64,000 nucleotides of DNA from Micromonospora chersina (lineage in GTDB: Bacteria; Actinomycetota; Actinomycetes; Mycobacteriales; Micromonosporaceae): contig NZ_FMIB01000002.1 in assembly GCF_900091475.1 (NCBI RefSeq), positions 1,178,001 through 1,242,000 on the forward strand, in the 5' to 3' direction. The notes beneath the pieces were generated by a model. It searched no databases and had not been told where the DNA came from. It saw nothing but the letters and a program-made list of their open reading frames with translations. Position numbers and translations under genes: made by a program. This document shows, one piece after another, positions 17,362 to 26,517 of this stretch (its first letter is position 1; each line of letters starts with the position of its first letter).

Positions 17362-18837
17362 GTGACGACATCCCCCACTGCGGTCGAGGTGGCCTTCGCG
17401 CTGTTGCGGGAGGGCCGTATGGGCGACGCCGAGAACCTGATGACGCGCGAGCTGCAGGCGGCCGCGGACCGACATGGTCACGGCAGCCCGCAATGGGCCT
17501 CGGCCCAGTGCGACCTCGGCAACGTGCTGCTCAACGCCGATCAACTCGACCGCGCGGTGGACTGCTACCGCCGCGCCGTCTCCGCGGCGCCACGCGATCA
17601 CGAGTCCCGCAAGGACCGGTTGACCTACCGACTCAATCTGGGCTTGGCGCTGCGCATGGCCGGACGACTCGACGAGGCCGAGGCCGAGTTGCGCCAGGGC
17701 GTTCAGGAGCGGCTCGCCTTCTACGGTCGCGAGCATGCCGGGTACGCGTTCGGCCTCGAACCGCTGGCGGACGTGCTGCGGCAGCGTGGCGACGTGGCAG
17801 GTGCCCGGCAGGCCGTCGAGGAGGCGGTGGCCAACCTGTGGCGCAACGGGCACGAGCGGGTGGCCTCCGCGTTGGCGTTGCGAGCGGCGATTGTGCACGC
17901 CGGTGGCACCCGTGAGCCGCTCTTCGTGGGCCTGCAGCAACTGCCGGACGAGGTCGTCGAGGAGGTCGGGCGGGTCGTCACCCAGATGCTGGACCACGGC
18001 GACCCGGCATCCAAGCCGCTGCTCACCGCCCTGGTCGCCGCCTTGGAGGAGCGGCTCGGCGTAGACCATCAGGCGACGCTCAACGCCTTGTCCGCGCTGG
18101 CGAACCTCGGCCGTGATCTCGGTGACCAGGCTGGGCGGATCGAGGCGATCGAGCGCGTGCTCGCTTCCTACGACCGCCAGGGCCGGCAGGAGGAGGCGCT
18201 GATGGCTGCGCTCGGCTTGGCGATGGCTCAGGACGAGGCCGGCGACGCCGAGGCGGCGCTGCGCACGTACGCGTCGGCGTACGCGAGGGCGGAGCGCATC
18301 GGTCGTCCGGAGCTGCGGAGCCAGGTGCTGCGCAACTGGGGTCTCGCGCTGAAGGAGGCCGGCCAGGCGGGCATGGCGGAGCAACGGTTGACCGAGGCGG
18401 TGAACCAGGCGCGCCGCGGCGCCGACCATGACACCGTCGGGCGGGCCTGCATCGCCCTCGGTGTGTTCCTCCAGCATGAGGCACGGCTGTCGGAGGCCCG
18501 CACGGTTCTGGAGGAGGGCCTGACCGTCATGGATCCCGTCCACCCGGACGCGATCATCGGCCGCAGCCACCTCGGTGCGGTCCTGGATGGCCGGACCTGC
18601 GGGTGCGGCGACATGGCGGGCACGATCGCCGACGCGTTCCGCGAATTCGTCATTACCAGGCTCCCCGCGGACCTGCTCGACCGCCTCGACGTGGCGATCG
18701 TGGACGGCGACTTCAAGATCGAAGTCGGGCTGCGGCGAGAACCGACCCAGGGCGAGATCGATCGGCTCAACGAAGTCTTCCAAACCGCTCACGCCGAATT
18801 CCGCCACCGGATCAGCGAACCCCGCTACGCCGGCTGA
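17362..18837 (+). CDS. Tetratricopeptide repeat (TPR) protein
   Basis: 491 residues made almost wholly of helical pairs with TPR spacing, for example ALLREGRMGDAENLMTREL, LNADQLDRAVDCYRRAV, RMAGRLDEAEAELRQGV, DVAGARQAVEEAV and GDAEAALRTYASAY. A region with a CGCGD segment follows, and then a small alpha-beta ending. No enzymatic domain is seen; TPR proteins act as protein-binding scaffolds or sensors. The GTG at 17362 is preceded by TAAACT (17348-17353) and no ribosome binding site, so leaderless. The frame continues upstream without TPR character. It is a single gene, divergent from the ABC operon. Confidence 0.85.
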   Translation: MTTSPTAVEVAFALLREGRMGDAENLMTRELQAAADRHGHGSPQWASAQCDLGNVLLNADQLDRAVDCYRRAVSAAPRDHESRKDRLTYRLNLGLALRMAGRLDEAEAELRQGVQERLAFYGREHAGYAFGLEPLADVLRQRGDVAGARQAVEEAVANLWRNGHERVASALALRAAIVHAGGTREPLFVGLQQLPDEVVEEVGRVVTQMLDHGDPASKPLLTALVAALEERLGVDHQATLNALSALANLGRDLGDQAGRIEAIERVLASYDRQGRQEEALMAALGLAMAQDEAGDAEAALRTYASAYARAERIGRPELRSQVLRNWGLALKEAGQAGMAEQRLTEAVNQARRGADHDTVGRACIALGVFLQHEARLSEARTVLEEGLTVMDPVHPDAIIGRSHLGAVLDGRTCGCGDMAGTIADAFREFVITRLPADLLDRLDVAIVDGDFKIEVGLRREPTQGEIDRLNEVFQTAHAEFRHRISEPRYAG

Positions 18838-18974
18838 CCGCCCAGTAGCAGGTTATCGGCGCGCACGACCAGGCCTCGACCTCGCCACGATCACACGCAC
18901 TGTTCTCGGCATGGTCGGATGCGTCCCACCTGCCGAGCAGCCAACACCCGACCAGCGGCTACGACAGGGAGGCG

Positions 18975-19433
18975 CTAGCCCAGTTCGACGAGTCTGGCGA
19001 GGTTCGCCAGGGCCATGCGCGTACCCGTCTCGTTGTCCTCGGCCGGAATCGCGTCGGGAATGCCGTCATGCACGACGACGACTTCGGTTGCGCCGTCCAC
19101 CTCGGTGAGCGTCGTGGTCATGGTCATCGCGCCGCCCAGCGCGGGATCGTCAGTCTCGAACTCGACCACCTCGACCACCTGCCGGTCGGGCACGAGCTTG
19201 ACGAACCGGCCGTGGTAAGTGTCGGTGTGCGCCGTCGACTTGCCGGTATTGTCCGGTGCCTCGTAGGTGAGCGAGACGCGCAACGAGCCGCCCTCGCGCG
19301 CGTCGAACTCGTGCACGTGGCCGCTCATGCCGGTGGGCACCCGCCACTTGGCGACCGCGACCGGGTCGAGCAGTGCCCGATAGACAGCTGAGCGCGGCGC
19401 CTTGACGAGTTGGGACACTTGCGTCGAGTACAT
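18975..19433 (-). CDS. SRPBCC (AHSA1-like) family protein
   Basis: 152 residues. STQVSQLVKAPRSAVYRALLDPVAVAKWRVP at the N-terminus, a central EGGSLRVSLTYE and a C-terminal helix (ETGTRMALANLARLVELG) form the START/Bet v1-like fold of the AHSA1 group. Such proteins bind hydrophobic ligands in a cavity, and some act as stress-response or polyketide cyclase-like proteins. TAGATT (19440-19445 in reverse) lies 6 nt before the ATG with no ribosome binding site, so leaderless. Single gene. Confidence 0.85.
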   Translation of the reverse strand: MYSTQVSQLVKAPRSAVYRALLDPVAVAKWRVPTGMSGHVHEFDAREGGSLRVSLTYEAPDNTGKSTAHTDTYHGRFVKLVPDRQVVEVVEFETDDPALGGAMTMTTTLTEVDGATEVVVVHDGIPDAIPAEDNETGTRMALANLARLVELG

Positions 19434-19577
19434 GAGGTGAATCTAGTGCCCGGCGATGGGGGTCCTGCACCTCAGGCGCGTATGCGCAGGTCAAAGGCTA
19501 TGCCTCTCTGGTGCTCGGAATGGCCAGGTGCAGGGTCCGGACCTGACCCCTTTCCCCCGAGGTGGCAGGCTGCTGTG

Positions 19578-20297
19578 ATGTCTGCAGAGCCGCGCGGCGA
19601 CTACTCCTGGCTGTTCGACCTGGTCACGACTGATCCGGTCGCCCGCCACCGTGCGCTGGCCCGCCATCAGGCGATCCTCGCCGCGGCGACCGACGCGCTG
19701 CACCGCTCGAATGCCCTCTGGGCGGCGCATTACCGGTCGAGGTCCAGCCAGACCCGGCTGGGCGCGGCATTGGATCAGGCGCGTGCCGATTTCCGGTGGC
19801 ATCAGGAGCAGACGATCTACGGGCCTCTCCACGCCCTCCGCGATGCCGCCGATGGCGACGAGGCCGCCCGGGCGCTGTCGCTGCCGTTCGCCGCCCTTTA
19901 CCTGCGGTGGGAGGCGGAGTATCCCGACGAGTGGGACGCACCGGAGTCGTGGATGTGGTCCCGCTGGGGAACCAAGGAGGCAATTCTCAGCCGGCTCGAT
20001 CGCGGCGGTCTCCCGGAGGACATCCAGCCTCAGATCGCTGAGCTGATCCTCGCGGCGTTGAGGCGACCGTACCGGTGCAAGGACTGGGCGTACGCCTGCC
20101 TGGTCCGCCACCTCGACGACCCGTTGTTCTTCCACGCGGTGGAGATGCTGACTTCGGTCGACGACCCCTCGGTCCGCCTCCGAGCGCAGTTCGTTCTGCA
20201 CGTGGCCGCGCACCCGGAGCTACGGATCACCCGCACGAGCTGGCGGCGGTGGCTCAACGCAGCTGGCGGCGGCCGCCCTCCAGCCCGGCGCGGCTGA
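19578..20297 (+). CDS. Hypothetical helical protein
   Basis: 239 residues, soluble, mostly helical and rich in Trp, Arg and Ala. Visible features are an N-terminal DYSWLFDLVTTDPVARHRALARHQAIL and a long central helix. A C-terminal half follows that looks like HEAT-type helices (ILAALRRPYRCKDWAYACLVRHLDDPLF and DDPSVRLRAQFVLHVAAHP). I do not recognise a family. ATG at 19578 follows GAGG at a rather long distance. A methyltransferase gene follows 41 nt later. Confidence 0.7.
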   Translation: MSAEPRGDYSWLFDLVTTDPVARHRALARHQAILAAATDALHRSNALWAAHYRSRSSQTRLGAALDQARADFRWHQEQTIYGPLHALRDAADGDEAARALSLPFAALYLRWEAEYPDEWDAPESWMWSRWGTKEAILSRLDRGGLPEDIQPQIAELILAALRRPYRCKDWAYACLVRHLDDPLFFHAVEMLTSVDDPSVRLRAQFVLHVAAHPELRITRTSWRRWLNAAGGGRPPARRG

Positions 20298-20338
20298 TCC
20301 GAGCGTCGTGGTCAAGGCCTGTACAAGAATGTCCCTGT

Positions 20339-21238
20339 ATGCGTCGGGCTTACGATGACCCGGTGGCGACGGACAAGTGGGCCCAGTGGCTCTTGACCCG
20401 CCGGGACGGCAACAGCGTGAGCTTGCGCGCCCGCCACGCCTTGGAGCTGGCGGCGTTTCGTGACGGTGTCCTTGAGGGAGCTGGCCTTGCGGCCGACGAC
20501 GTGGTCCTCGACGTGGGCTGCGGGACGGGATTGATCGGGTTCGGCGCGCTGGATCGACTCGGCCCGGACGGTCGTGTCATTTTCAGTGATGTCTCACTGG
20601 ATGTGCTCGACGAGTGCCGGCGCACCGCCGGTGGCGACGGGCGGTGCAGCTTTGTGGTCGCGTCGGCCGATGATCTCGCCGGAATCGCTGACGCCTCTGT
20701 CGACGTCGTGACCACCCGGTCGGTGCTCATCTACTCCGATCGCAAGGCCGCCGCCTTCGCGGAGTTCTTCCGGGTCCTGCGGCCGGGCGGACGGATTTCC
20801 CTGTTCGAGCCCATCAACCGCTTCGTGGAGCAGCTCCGGCCCGATGATCTGTTCGGCATGGGCGACTCGCCCGTGAACGACCTGATCGCCAAGGTCGCCG
20901 ATGTCTACCGGGGCACCACCGAGGGAACCACGCGACCGATGATGGACTTCGACGAGCGTGACCTCGTCGACTGGGCGGTGGCCGCCGGCTTCGAGGCGGT
21001 GGAACTGGACTACCGCGCCCAGGTCGACGTCCCCGCCGACCCGATTGGGGACTGGGAAACACTCAAGTGCGTGGCGCCCAACCCCTTGGCCCCCACGTAC
21101 GGCGAAGCGATCGTCGCCGCCCTGACCGACGACGAACGCGAGCGTCTCGACACGTACATGGCAGCCCTGGCCGTGGCCGGCACGCCAACGCGACGCACGA
21201 TGGCCACGGCGTTCCTTCGCGCACGGACTCCGCACTGA
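20339..21238 (+). CDS. Class I SAM-dependent methyltransferase
   Basis: 299 residues. Motif I is VVLDVGCGTGLIGFGALDRLG (about residues 57-77 including the glycine loop), motif II VIFSDVS, and motif post-I ASADDLAGIADASVDVVTTRSVLIYSDR. FRVLRPGGRISLFEPINRF is the common motif III. The ~110-residue C-terminal region (WAVAAGFEAVELDYRAQV...) should form the substrate lid. The group covers small-molecule and quinone-type methyltransferases, and the substrate is unknown. Start at ATG 20339; a GTG eight codons later is an alternative. Confidence 0.88.
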   Translation: MRRAYDDPVATDKWAQWLLTRRDGNSVSLRARHALELAAFRDGVLEGAGLAADDVVLDVGCGTGLIGFGALDRLGPDGRVIFSDVSLDVLDECRRTAGGDGRCSFVVASADDLAGIADASVDVVTTRSVLIYSDRKAAAFAEFFRVLRPGGRISLFEPINRFVEQLRPDDLFGMGDSPVNDLIAKVADVYRGTTEGTTRPMMDFDERDLVDWAVAAGFEAVELDYRAQVDVPADPIGDWETLKCVAPNPLAPTYGEAIVAALTDDERERLDTYMAALAVAGTPTRRTMATAFLRARTPH

Positions 21239-21466
21239 CACCGCTGAGGACCCCGCACTCACCGACGTACCGGACACGCGTGTTCGTAAGGCCTGGAAGC
21301 CACCCACCGTAGCGCCCGGACCGCGGCAGATCCGGTAAACGACAGAGATCGAGAACGGTTCGGGAGGCGAACACGCTCTAGTCCGTCCGCGGGGCTCGTC
21401 GCCGCAGTCCAGCAAGGTCTCGGGGCATCTTGTCCATCGCAGGACAAGGGGCGTGGCAAATGTCCT

Positions 21467-21970
21467 TCACCCGTGGGGGTAGGTGACAACCGGCTCCGCT
21501 TCCGGATCGGAGTACGCCCAATGGGCGCCCGGCTGAGCCTGACGGGTGAGGACCGCAACTGACGGCTCCGACAGCGGCCGGTAGGGCAACTCATGAAGCA
21601 AGCGGCTTGCTTCTTCGACGGGGAACCAGCGGGCCTCCTGAATCAGACCATCTGGGTCGCGGACGTGCAGGGTCGGATCCACCACGTCGACGGTGAAGTT
21701 CCACACCCGGCTGACGGTGACTGCTCCGGTCACCGCCGCCGTGCCGTGAAGAACGAGGTCCGCGGTTGCGACGACCAGACCTGTCTCCTCGGCCAACTCT
21801 CGGCAGGCGCCCTCGAACGGCGTCTCGTGGTCCTCGATCCGCCCGCTCGGGATGTTCCAGTAGGGGCCGCCCCACCGTGGGTACTCCTCGTACACGAGAA
21901 CGACTTTGTCGTCGTGATGTGCGAGAACGCCGGCGTACCGGGACCGACTCATGCTTGGCACGGGGGCCAT
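21467..21970 (-). CDS. Nudix hydrolase
   Basis: 167 residues. The Nudix box is complete: G-x5-E-x7-RE-x2-EE-x-G, from the glycine of SGRIEDHE to AEETGL (about residues 42-65). The flanking strands VVLVYEEYPRWGGPYWNIPSG and the C-terminal GLIQEARWFPVEEA fit ADP-ribose/NDP-sugar or nucleotide-cleaving Nudix enzymes. The ATG at 21968-21970 has GAGGTGAGG upstream. Single gene. The exact substrate cannot be told. Confidence 0.9.
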   Translation of the reverse strand: MAPVPSMSRSRYAGVLAHHDDKVVLVYEEYPRWGGPYWNIPSGRIEDHETPFEGACRELAEETGLVVATADLVLHGTAAVTGAVTVSRVWNFTVDVVDPTLHVRDPDGLIQEARWFPVEEASRLLHELPYRPLSEPSVAVLTRQAQPGAHWAYSDPEAEPVVTYPHG

Positions 21971-22084
21971 TCAACCTCACCTCAGCACCGCGCACGGGCA
22001 CGGGCACATCACTGCTTTCACTATCTGCGGCATGAGCGGACGTCCAGGGGGCGGCGATAGACTTGTCCTGCCCGTTCAACGATC

Positions 22085-22480
22085 ATGAACCTCATGGAGG
22101 GTCAGCAGGCGCCGCAGTCGGCCGAGGGTGAGGCGAAGGTCATCACGCTCTGCGGCTCGACCAGGTTTGAGGCTGAGTTCGTGGAGGTCAACCAGCGGCT
22201 CACGATGGAAGGTTGCGTCGTGATCAGCCTCGGGATGTTCAGCCTCCCCGATCCGCCGGACTACGACTGGACAGTCGACAGCGCGGACCTGAGGGGGCGG
22301 CTTGGCGGCGTGCACTTCCAAAAGATTCGCATGGCTGACGAGGTGTACATCGTGGATCCGGGCGGCTACTTAGGTGAGTCGACCCGACGGGAGATTGCCT
22401 ACGCGGAGTCGCTCGGCAAGCCGGTTCGGTATCTGAGTCGCGAGCGCTTGGCGCGAACGGGAGACGGCCCCCAAGAGTGA
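22085..22480 (+). CDS. Nucleoside 2-deoxyribosyltransferase-like (DUF4406-type) protein
   Basis: 131 residues. KVITLCGSTRFEAEFVEVNQRLTMEG is the characteristic opening of this Rossmann-like family. IRMADEVYIVDPGGYLGESTRREIAYAESLGKPVRYL is its C-terminal half, in which the glutamate of GEST-R-EI is the conserved catalytic-site residue in true deoxyribosyltransferases. The family cleaves or transfers N-glycosidic bonds of nucleotides, or binds them. It converges with the short gene at 22610. A start three codons later is possible. It is transcribed away from the Nudix gene, so the two may share a promoter region. Confidence 0.8.
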   Translation: MNLMEGQQAPQSAEGEAKVITLCGSTRFEAEFVEVNQRLTMEGCVVISLGMFSLPDPPDYDWTVDSADLRGRLGGVHFQKIRMADEVYIVDPGGYLGESTRREIAYAESLGKPVRYLSRERLARTGDGPQE

Positions 22481-22609
22481 GTCCGACCGGGCGGTCCGCT
22501 CATTGGCGGTTCCGGATAGCGAGCGGCGGGCTCCAGACGTCACGCTGCGTGCCGCGCGGTTCACGGCATGAGCGGGCGTGGGACGTCGGCAAGCCCGGAA
22601 ACTCGGAAC

Positions 22610-22909
22610 CTACCGATCGAACTCCCAGTCGTCGAGCCGCGTGTGGATCGGGATCATGTTGATGTGCAGGTTGGTGAAGCCCTCGGACTCGAGTCGAGAT
22701 AGGCACGCCTCAGCAGCATGCAGCGAGAAGAACGCGCCAAGTTGGCCAAGGATCTCGCCGCGCTCGTCTGTCTCCTCGACCGCATAGGCCAACTCAGGGC
22801 TGCGGTATCCCTTGGGAAGGATCATCACCAAGGACGGCCAGGTGCGGAGGTGCCACCGGCCAACTCGCAGACGCACGTGACGAACGCCTTGTATCTCGAT
22901 TGCAAACAC
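22610..22909 (-). CDS. Small hypothetical protein
   Basis: 99 residues from a GTG with no good ribosome binding site; an internal ATG at 22823-22825 would give about 71 residues. The C-terminal part (SPELAYAVEETDERGEILGQLGAFFSLHAAEACLSRLESEGF) looks like a genuine folded sequence of a two-strand, one-helix unit. No family recognised. The start and even the gene are uncertain. Confidence 0.45.
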   Translation of the reverse strand: MFAIEIQGVRHVRLRVGRWHLRTWPSLVMILPKGYRSPELAYAVEETDERGEILGQLGAFFSLHAAEACLSRLESEGFTNLHINMIPIHTRLDDWEFDR

Positions 22910-23102
22910 GCGCAGAGCCTATGTGCGCTCATCGGCACGTCCGCCTCGACCAGCACCAGGTTCGCCGCTGGGACTCCTGGCACCGCTTCACCACCCTCGC
23001 CCTGGCCGCGACGGCACCAAGCCCGAGCCCGAGCCCGACGAGCCCACTACACACGCCGCCTCAACCGCGGACTCCAGTCATGGTCTTACGGCGGCTGATG
23101 CG

Positions 23103-23798
23103 CTAGTCAGTGGTACTCGTCCTTTCCGTAGCGTCGCCGGAATTCTCGGTGCGGGTTACGGAGGCGAGAGACACGCCCCACGCGGCGACCAGCACCGGGA
23201 CCAGTGAGTTCCACCAGTTCGGTGTCAGCCAGGGGAAGGAGCCCACGACGAATGCGGCTGCGGCGACGATGCCGACAGCTCGCCCGATCAGTCCGGCGCG
23301 TGTCGACCAGCTGAGCGTGACCGCAGCAACGGCGAAACCCAGGAACGCCAGATGCAGGGCGCCGAACGTCGAGCTGACGACCAGGGCTACGACCTCGGTT
23401 GACAGGTCGATCTCAAACACCGGGTAGACCAGACGCCCCACCGCGAGCAGTACGACGACGAGCGCGACGAGGGCGACCGTGAGAGCGGTCCCTCCCACGT
23501 CGATCCGCGCCGACGGTCCGGCCAGGCCCGCGCTGAAGAGACCGCGCGCACCGGCTCCCCAGCAGATGACCGCGAAGAACAGCAGTTCGTTGCTCCACAA
23601 CAGTAACGAGCGGCCATGTTCGACCCACGCCGTCATCGCGACCGCTTCGGCAGGCGGGCCAGGGAGAAGCGACAACAGCAGGAGGGCGGCGGCGGTGAGG
23701 AGCGCCCCCACGATCATCAGCCAGCGGTGCACCCGTAAGTCGACCGCTTGGCGCGGCGTCGTGTCTCGTACCATCGGACCGCCTGTCGTAGCAGTCAT
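23103..23798 (-). CDS. Hypothetical six-helix membrane protein
   Basis: 231 residues with six hydrophobic segments at about residues 28-48, 65-83, 102-122, 136-158, 170-190 and 197-213, and short hydrophilic ends. No charged active-site motif stands out. It resembles uncharacterised actinobacterial membrane proteins of the DUF998/DUF4386 size class, but I cannot place it. The first ATG (23796-23798) is used; an ATG eight codons later has AGGCGG upstream and is equally likely. Confidence 0.7.
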   Translation of the reverse strand: MTATTGGPMVRDTTPRQAVDLRVHRWLMIVGALLTAAALLLLSLLPGPPAEAVAMTAWVEHGRSLLLWSNELLFFAVICWGAGARGLFSAGLAGPSARIDVGGTALTVALVALVVVLLAVGRLVYPVFEIDLSTEVVALVVSSTFGALHLAFLGFAVAAVTLSWSTRAGLIGRAVGIVAAAAFVVGSFPWLTPNWWNSLVPVLVAAWGVSLASVTRTENSGDATERTSTTD

Positions 23799-24094
23799 CC
23801 CTCTACCGTGCCCTGCACACTCTGCCTCCCGTGAACGATCAGGTTGAGCAGTGCTGATGCCGCGCGCGTCCTGGAACTCTAGCCATGATCCCGAACGGCG
23901 GCTGCCGTACTAGCCTGCCTAGGTCAAGCATCCGGCCACCATGAGCCGGCGCTTCGGCGCTTCGACCCTCAACCAGCGGCAGATGCGCTCACGGCGATGG
24001 CTGGCCCGGGTCTGTGGCCCTCTGGCGTACGCCCTGCCGGTCAGCACAGTGTCAGGGGACGGCAGATCCCTGTGGCGGCGCCTACGATGCCGGC

Positions 24095-24913
24095 ATGACG
24101 GGGGCGATCGACTACGCCGTGGCAGGTCCGTTGACGAGGATCGACGGGCTCCACGAGCCGGTGCTGGAGAGCCTTCCGAGCGACCCCGTCGAGATCTGCC
24201 GTGTTGTCCACGACCTGGTCATCCAGCCCACAGACGCGAAGAGTTCGGGGGTTCCCGCCGAGCGGTTCGTCGAGAATCAGCATCGTCCCGTTGACAAGCT
24301 GATCGGGGCCCTGCTGGCCCTCGATCCAGCCCCGGTGACCGTTCCGCGCGCCTCCGATCGGCGGGTCATTGGCACCTGCCGCCATTTCGCCGTGCTCAGC
24401 TGTGCCCTGCTGCGCTACCGCGGGATCGCGGCCCGGGCCCGCTGCGGCTTCGCCACGTACGTCCAGGCCGGGCAGGGCGTGGATCACTGGATCACGGAGT
24501 ACCGGCACGACGGCCGCTGGGTGCGGATCGACTCCGAGATCTTGGACGGCTGCCTCGTGGCGAAACCCGAAGATCTCGCCGCTGGCGAGTTCCTCACCGG
24601 CGGCGAGGCGTGGATGGCTTTCCGGGACGGCCGCGTCGATGCCAAGGACTTCGGCGTGTACGGCACCGACAACTGGGGACCGGCCGAGATCCGGGGAAAC
24701 GCGGTGAGGGATCTCGCCGCGGTGAACAGGGTCGAGATGCTGCCGTGGGACGAGTGGGGACGCATGGAGGCGTCCTACAAGGGCGAGACCGGCCCCGACT
24801 ACGACGAACTCATCGACACGATCGCCGCCACCTGCGCCACCGACGATCCGCGCGCCATCGCGAGCCTCTACGCCTCCGAGGACCTCGCAGTGCCTACCGC
24901 GCTTCTGCGCTGA
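24095..24913 (+). CDS. Transglutaminase-like cysteine hydrolase domain protein
   Basis: 272 residues. The transglutaminase-like triad is visible: Cys95 in GTCRHFAVLSCALLRYRGI, His131 in GVDHWITEY and Asp146 in WVRIDSEIL. The order and spacing fit bacterial transglutaminase-fold proteases and peptidases rather than cross-linking enzymes. No signal peptide or membrane segment is seen, so it is likely cytoplasmic. TACGAT (24083-24088) ends 6 nt before the ATG and there is no ribosome binding site, so leaderless. Biological substrate unknown. Confidence 0.82.
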   Translation: MTGAIDYAVAGPLTRIDGLHEPVLESLPSDPVEICRVVHDLVIQPTDAKSSGVPAERFVENQHRPVDKLIGALLALDPAPVTVPRASDRRVIGTCRHFAVLSCALLRYRGIAARARCGFATYVQAGQGVDHWITEYRHDGRWVRIDSEILDGCLVAKPEDLAAGEFLTGGEAWMAFRDGRVDAKDFGVYGTDNWGPAEIRGNAVRDLAAVNRVEMLPWDEWGRMEASYKGETGPDYDELIDTIAATCATDDPRAIASLYASEDLAVPTALLR

Positions 24914-24922
24914 CGATCCCCG

Positions 24923-24946
24923 GCGGCGATGCGGCGTAGTCGCCGC
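24923..24946. terminator. Stem-loop after the transglutaminase-like gene
   Basis: GCGGCGA (24923-24929) pairs with TCGCCGC (24940-24946) around a 10-nt loop, 10 nt after the stop codon. No T run. The following gene is convergent. Confidence 0.5.
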
Positions 24947-25079
24947 ACGTGGTCCAACGCACCAGTCCGCACGACAAGGCGGCGGCACGGGTGTCAGGCA
25001 CACTGATCGCCTGCACTCCGCAAGTGCGCCCGTAGGACGTGCTTGTACGGCCTTGCCACACGTTGTTCAAGCGGGCCCG

Positions 25080-25709
25080 CTATTCGCGGCCGACCCACGT
25101 GGCGATGCATGCCTCGTTGCCCTCGGCGTCGGCCAGCACCCACCACATCGGCGCATGCGCTGCGGAAATCACGCGGCCCCCGGCGGCCAGGGCAGCGGCG
25201 ATGCGGTCCTCGGCTTGATCATGCGGGACGGCGATGTCGATGTGCATACGGTTGCGTTGCGATCGCGGCGCCGCCATGCATTGCAGTCCGAACCCTGGAC
25301 CCCGCCGCGCCGGATCAGCAAGGTAATCGTCACCGATCTGTCGATAACCGAGCAGCGCCCGCCAGAACGGCAGCACGTCGGCGCTCACCAGGGCGTCCAG
25401 GGTGATGTTGATGAGCTGCACGGCAGTGGGATCGGCGGTGATGCCAAGCTCGAGGGCAGCTGCCGATATCCGTCGAGCCAGTGAGACGTCGCGCCGGGAC
25501 AGCGACACGGTGACACCCGCGTGACGCAGGTCCACGTTGAGGTACTCCTCTTCGTCGCGCCCGGCGATCCGACCGATCTCGTCGACGAACGCGATCCCCT
25601 CCGACAGGGAGGCGGTCCGGAAGTGGGCCGAGACCAGGTGGTAGAGACAACGCCAGTCCTCGACACCGTCGGCCGCATGGAAACGCCCGGCGGTCATCTG
25701 CACTGTCAT
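25080..25709 (-). CDS. Fusion of a pterin-carbinolamine dehydratase-like domain and a VOC domain
   Basis: 209 residues. The N-terminal ~95 residues (FHAADGVEDWRCLYHLVSAHFRT, IAFVDEIGRIAG, NVDLRHAGVTVSLSRRDVSLARRISA) follow the pterin-4a-carbinolamine dehydratase fold. The catalytic HH pair of true dehydratases is reduced to 'RH'. The C-terminal ~105 residues (LINITLDALVSADVLPFWRALLGY... MHIDIAVPHDQAEDRI... ADAEGNEACI) form one glyoxalase/VOC module. Proteins of this composition occur in actinobacteria as VOC family proteins. Function is unknown. TAGGTT lies 7 nt before the ATG, so leaderless. Confidence 0.8.
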   Translation of the reverse strand: MTVQMTAGRFHAADGVEDWRCLYHLVSAHFRTASLSEGIAFVDEIGRIAGRDEEEYLNVDLRHAGVTVSLSRRDVSLARRISAAALELGITADPTAVQLINITLDALVSADVLPFWRALLGYRQIGDDYLADPARRGPGFGLQCMAAPRSQRNRMHIDIAVPHDQAEDRIAAALAAGGRVISAAHAPMWWVLADAEGNEACIATWVGRE

Positions 25710-25863
25710 GGGTGCGAACCTAACACCGACGGCCGAACGCATACCCGCTGCGGCTTGGCGACCTCCGGAGACGGTCCGATACGGCATCCGCTGATCGGCA
25801 GACCCACGCGCCATCAGCGGCATGTGCGGGTGCTTCGCCACGCCGATCACTGTCGGCCCGCGG

Positions 25864-26517
25864 CTACGCGGGGAACAGCTTCCAGTGCCCCTCGGAGACG
25901 ACCTCGACGCTGCCGTCGGTCACCTTGATGGCCGTCTGGTCGTCGATCGCGTACGCCGGACCGGCGATCTCGGCCGCCCACCGCTCGGCACCAGCCATGG
26001 TGTTGTCCGGCTCGAGACCCAGGTGCGGGAAGATCGAGAAGTCGACGACCCCCAGTGTGGAGTCGTCGGGTGCGAACTGCCATTCGACGAAGTCCGCACC
26101 GATCCGGGGGGTCAGCACCATGCTCCCCGCACTCAACCCCACCCAGACGGTGTCCCACAGTGACGGCAGGAGGTCCGCCAGCCCGGACTGCCGCATCCAG
26201 TGGCTCAGGTACGTCGCGTCGCCGCCGCCCACGAGCAGGACGTCAGCCTCCCGGACCCAGGGGACCCACCGCTCCTCGCCGATGCTGGGCAGCGCTGTCA
26301 ACTCGAGGACGCCCAGCGACTTCCAGCCCAGGCCGGACATGGGTAGCGGCGTCTGACCGGCGATGAAGCGCCAGGCCGAGGCCGGCCCGCCCATGGGGTG
26401 GGTCGCTGTCGGGATGCACAGGGCACTGGATTCGGCGATCGGCTTGCCCAGCAGGTCGACCAGCGCATCGTGGATGCTCGGGTTCTGGACGCCCGCGGAG
26501 GTGAGAAGAAGCTTCAC
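25864..26517 (-). CDS. Peptidase E-like (S51 family) serine hydrolase
   Basis: 217 residues. The nucleophile elbow VWVGLSAGSMV puts the catalytic serine at residue 129. LLLTSAGVQNPSIHDALVDLLGK is the S51 opening, VREADVLLVGGGDATYLSHWM the conserved glycine-rich strand, and VVDFSIFPHLGLE the region of the catalytic histidine. S51 enzymes hydrolyse Asp-X dipeptides or act on related small peptides. The GTG start at 26517 has a perfect AGGAGG with 6-nt spacing and is clearly preferred over upstream ATGs. Single gene, cytoplasmic. Confidence 0.88.
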   Translation of the reverse strand: MKLLLTSAGVQNPSIHDALVDLLGKPIAESSALCIPTATHPMGGPASAWRFIAGQTPLPMSGLGWKSLGVLELTALPSIGEERWVPWVREADVLLVGGGDATYLSHWMRQSGLADLLPSLWDTVWVGLSAGSMVLTPRIGADFVEWQFAPDDSTLGVVDFSIFPHLGLEPDNTMAGAERWAAEIAGPAYAIDDQTAIKVTDGSVEVVSEGHWKLFPA

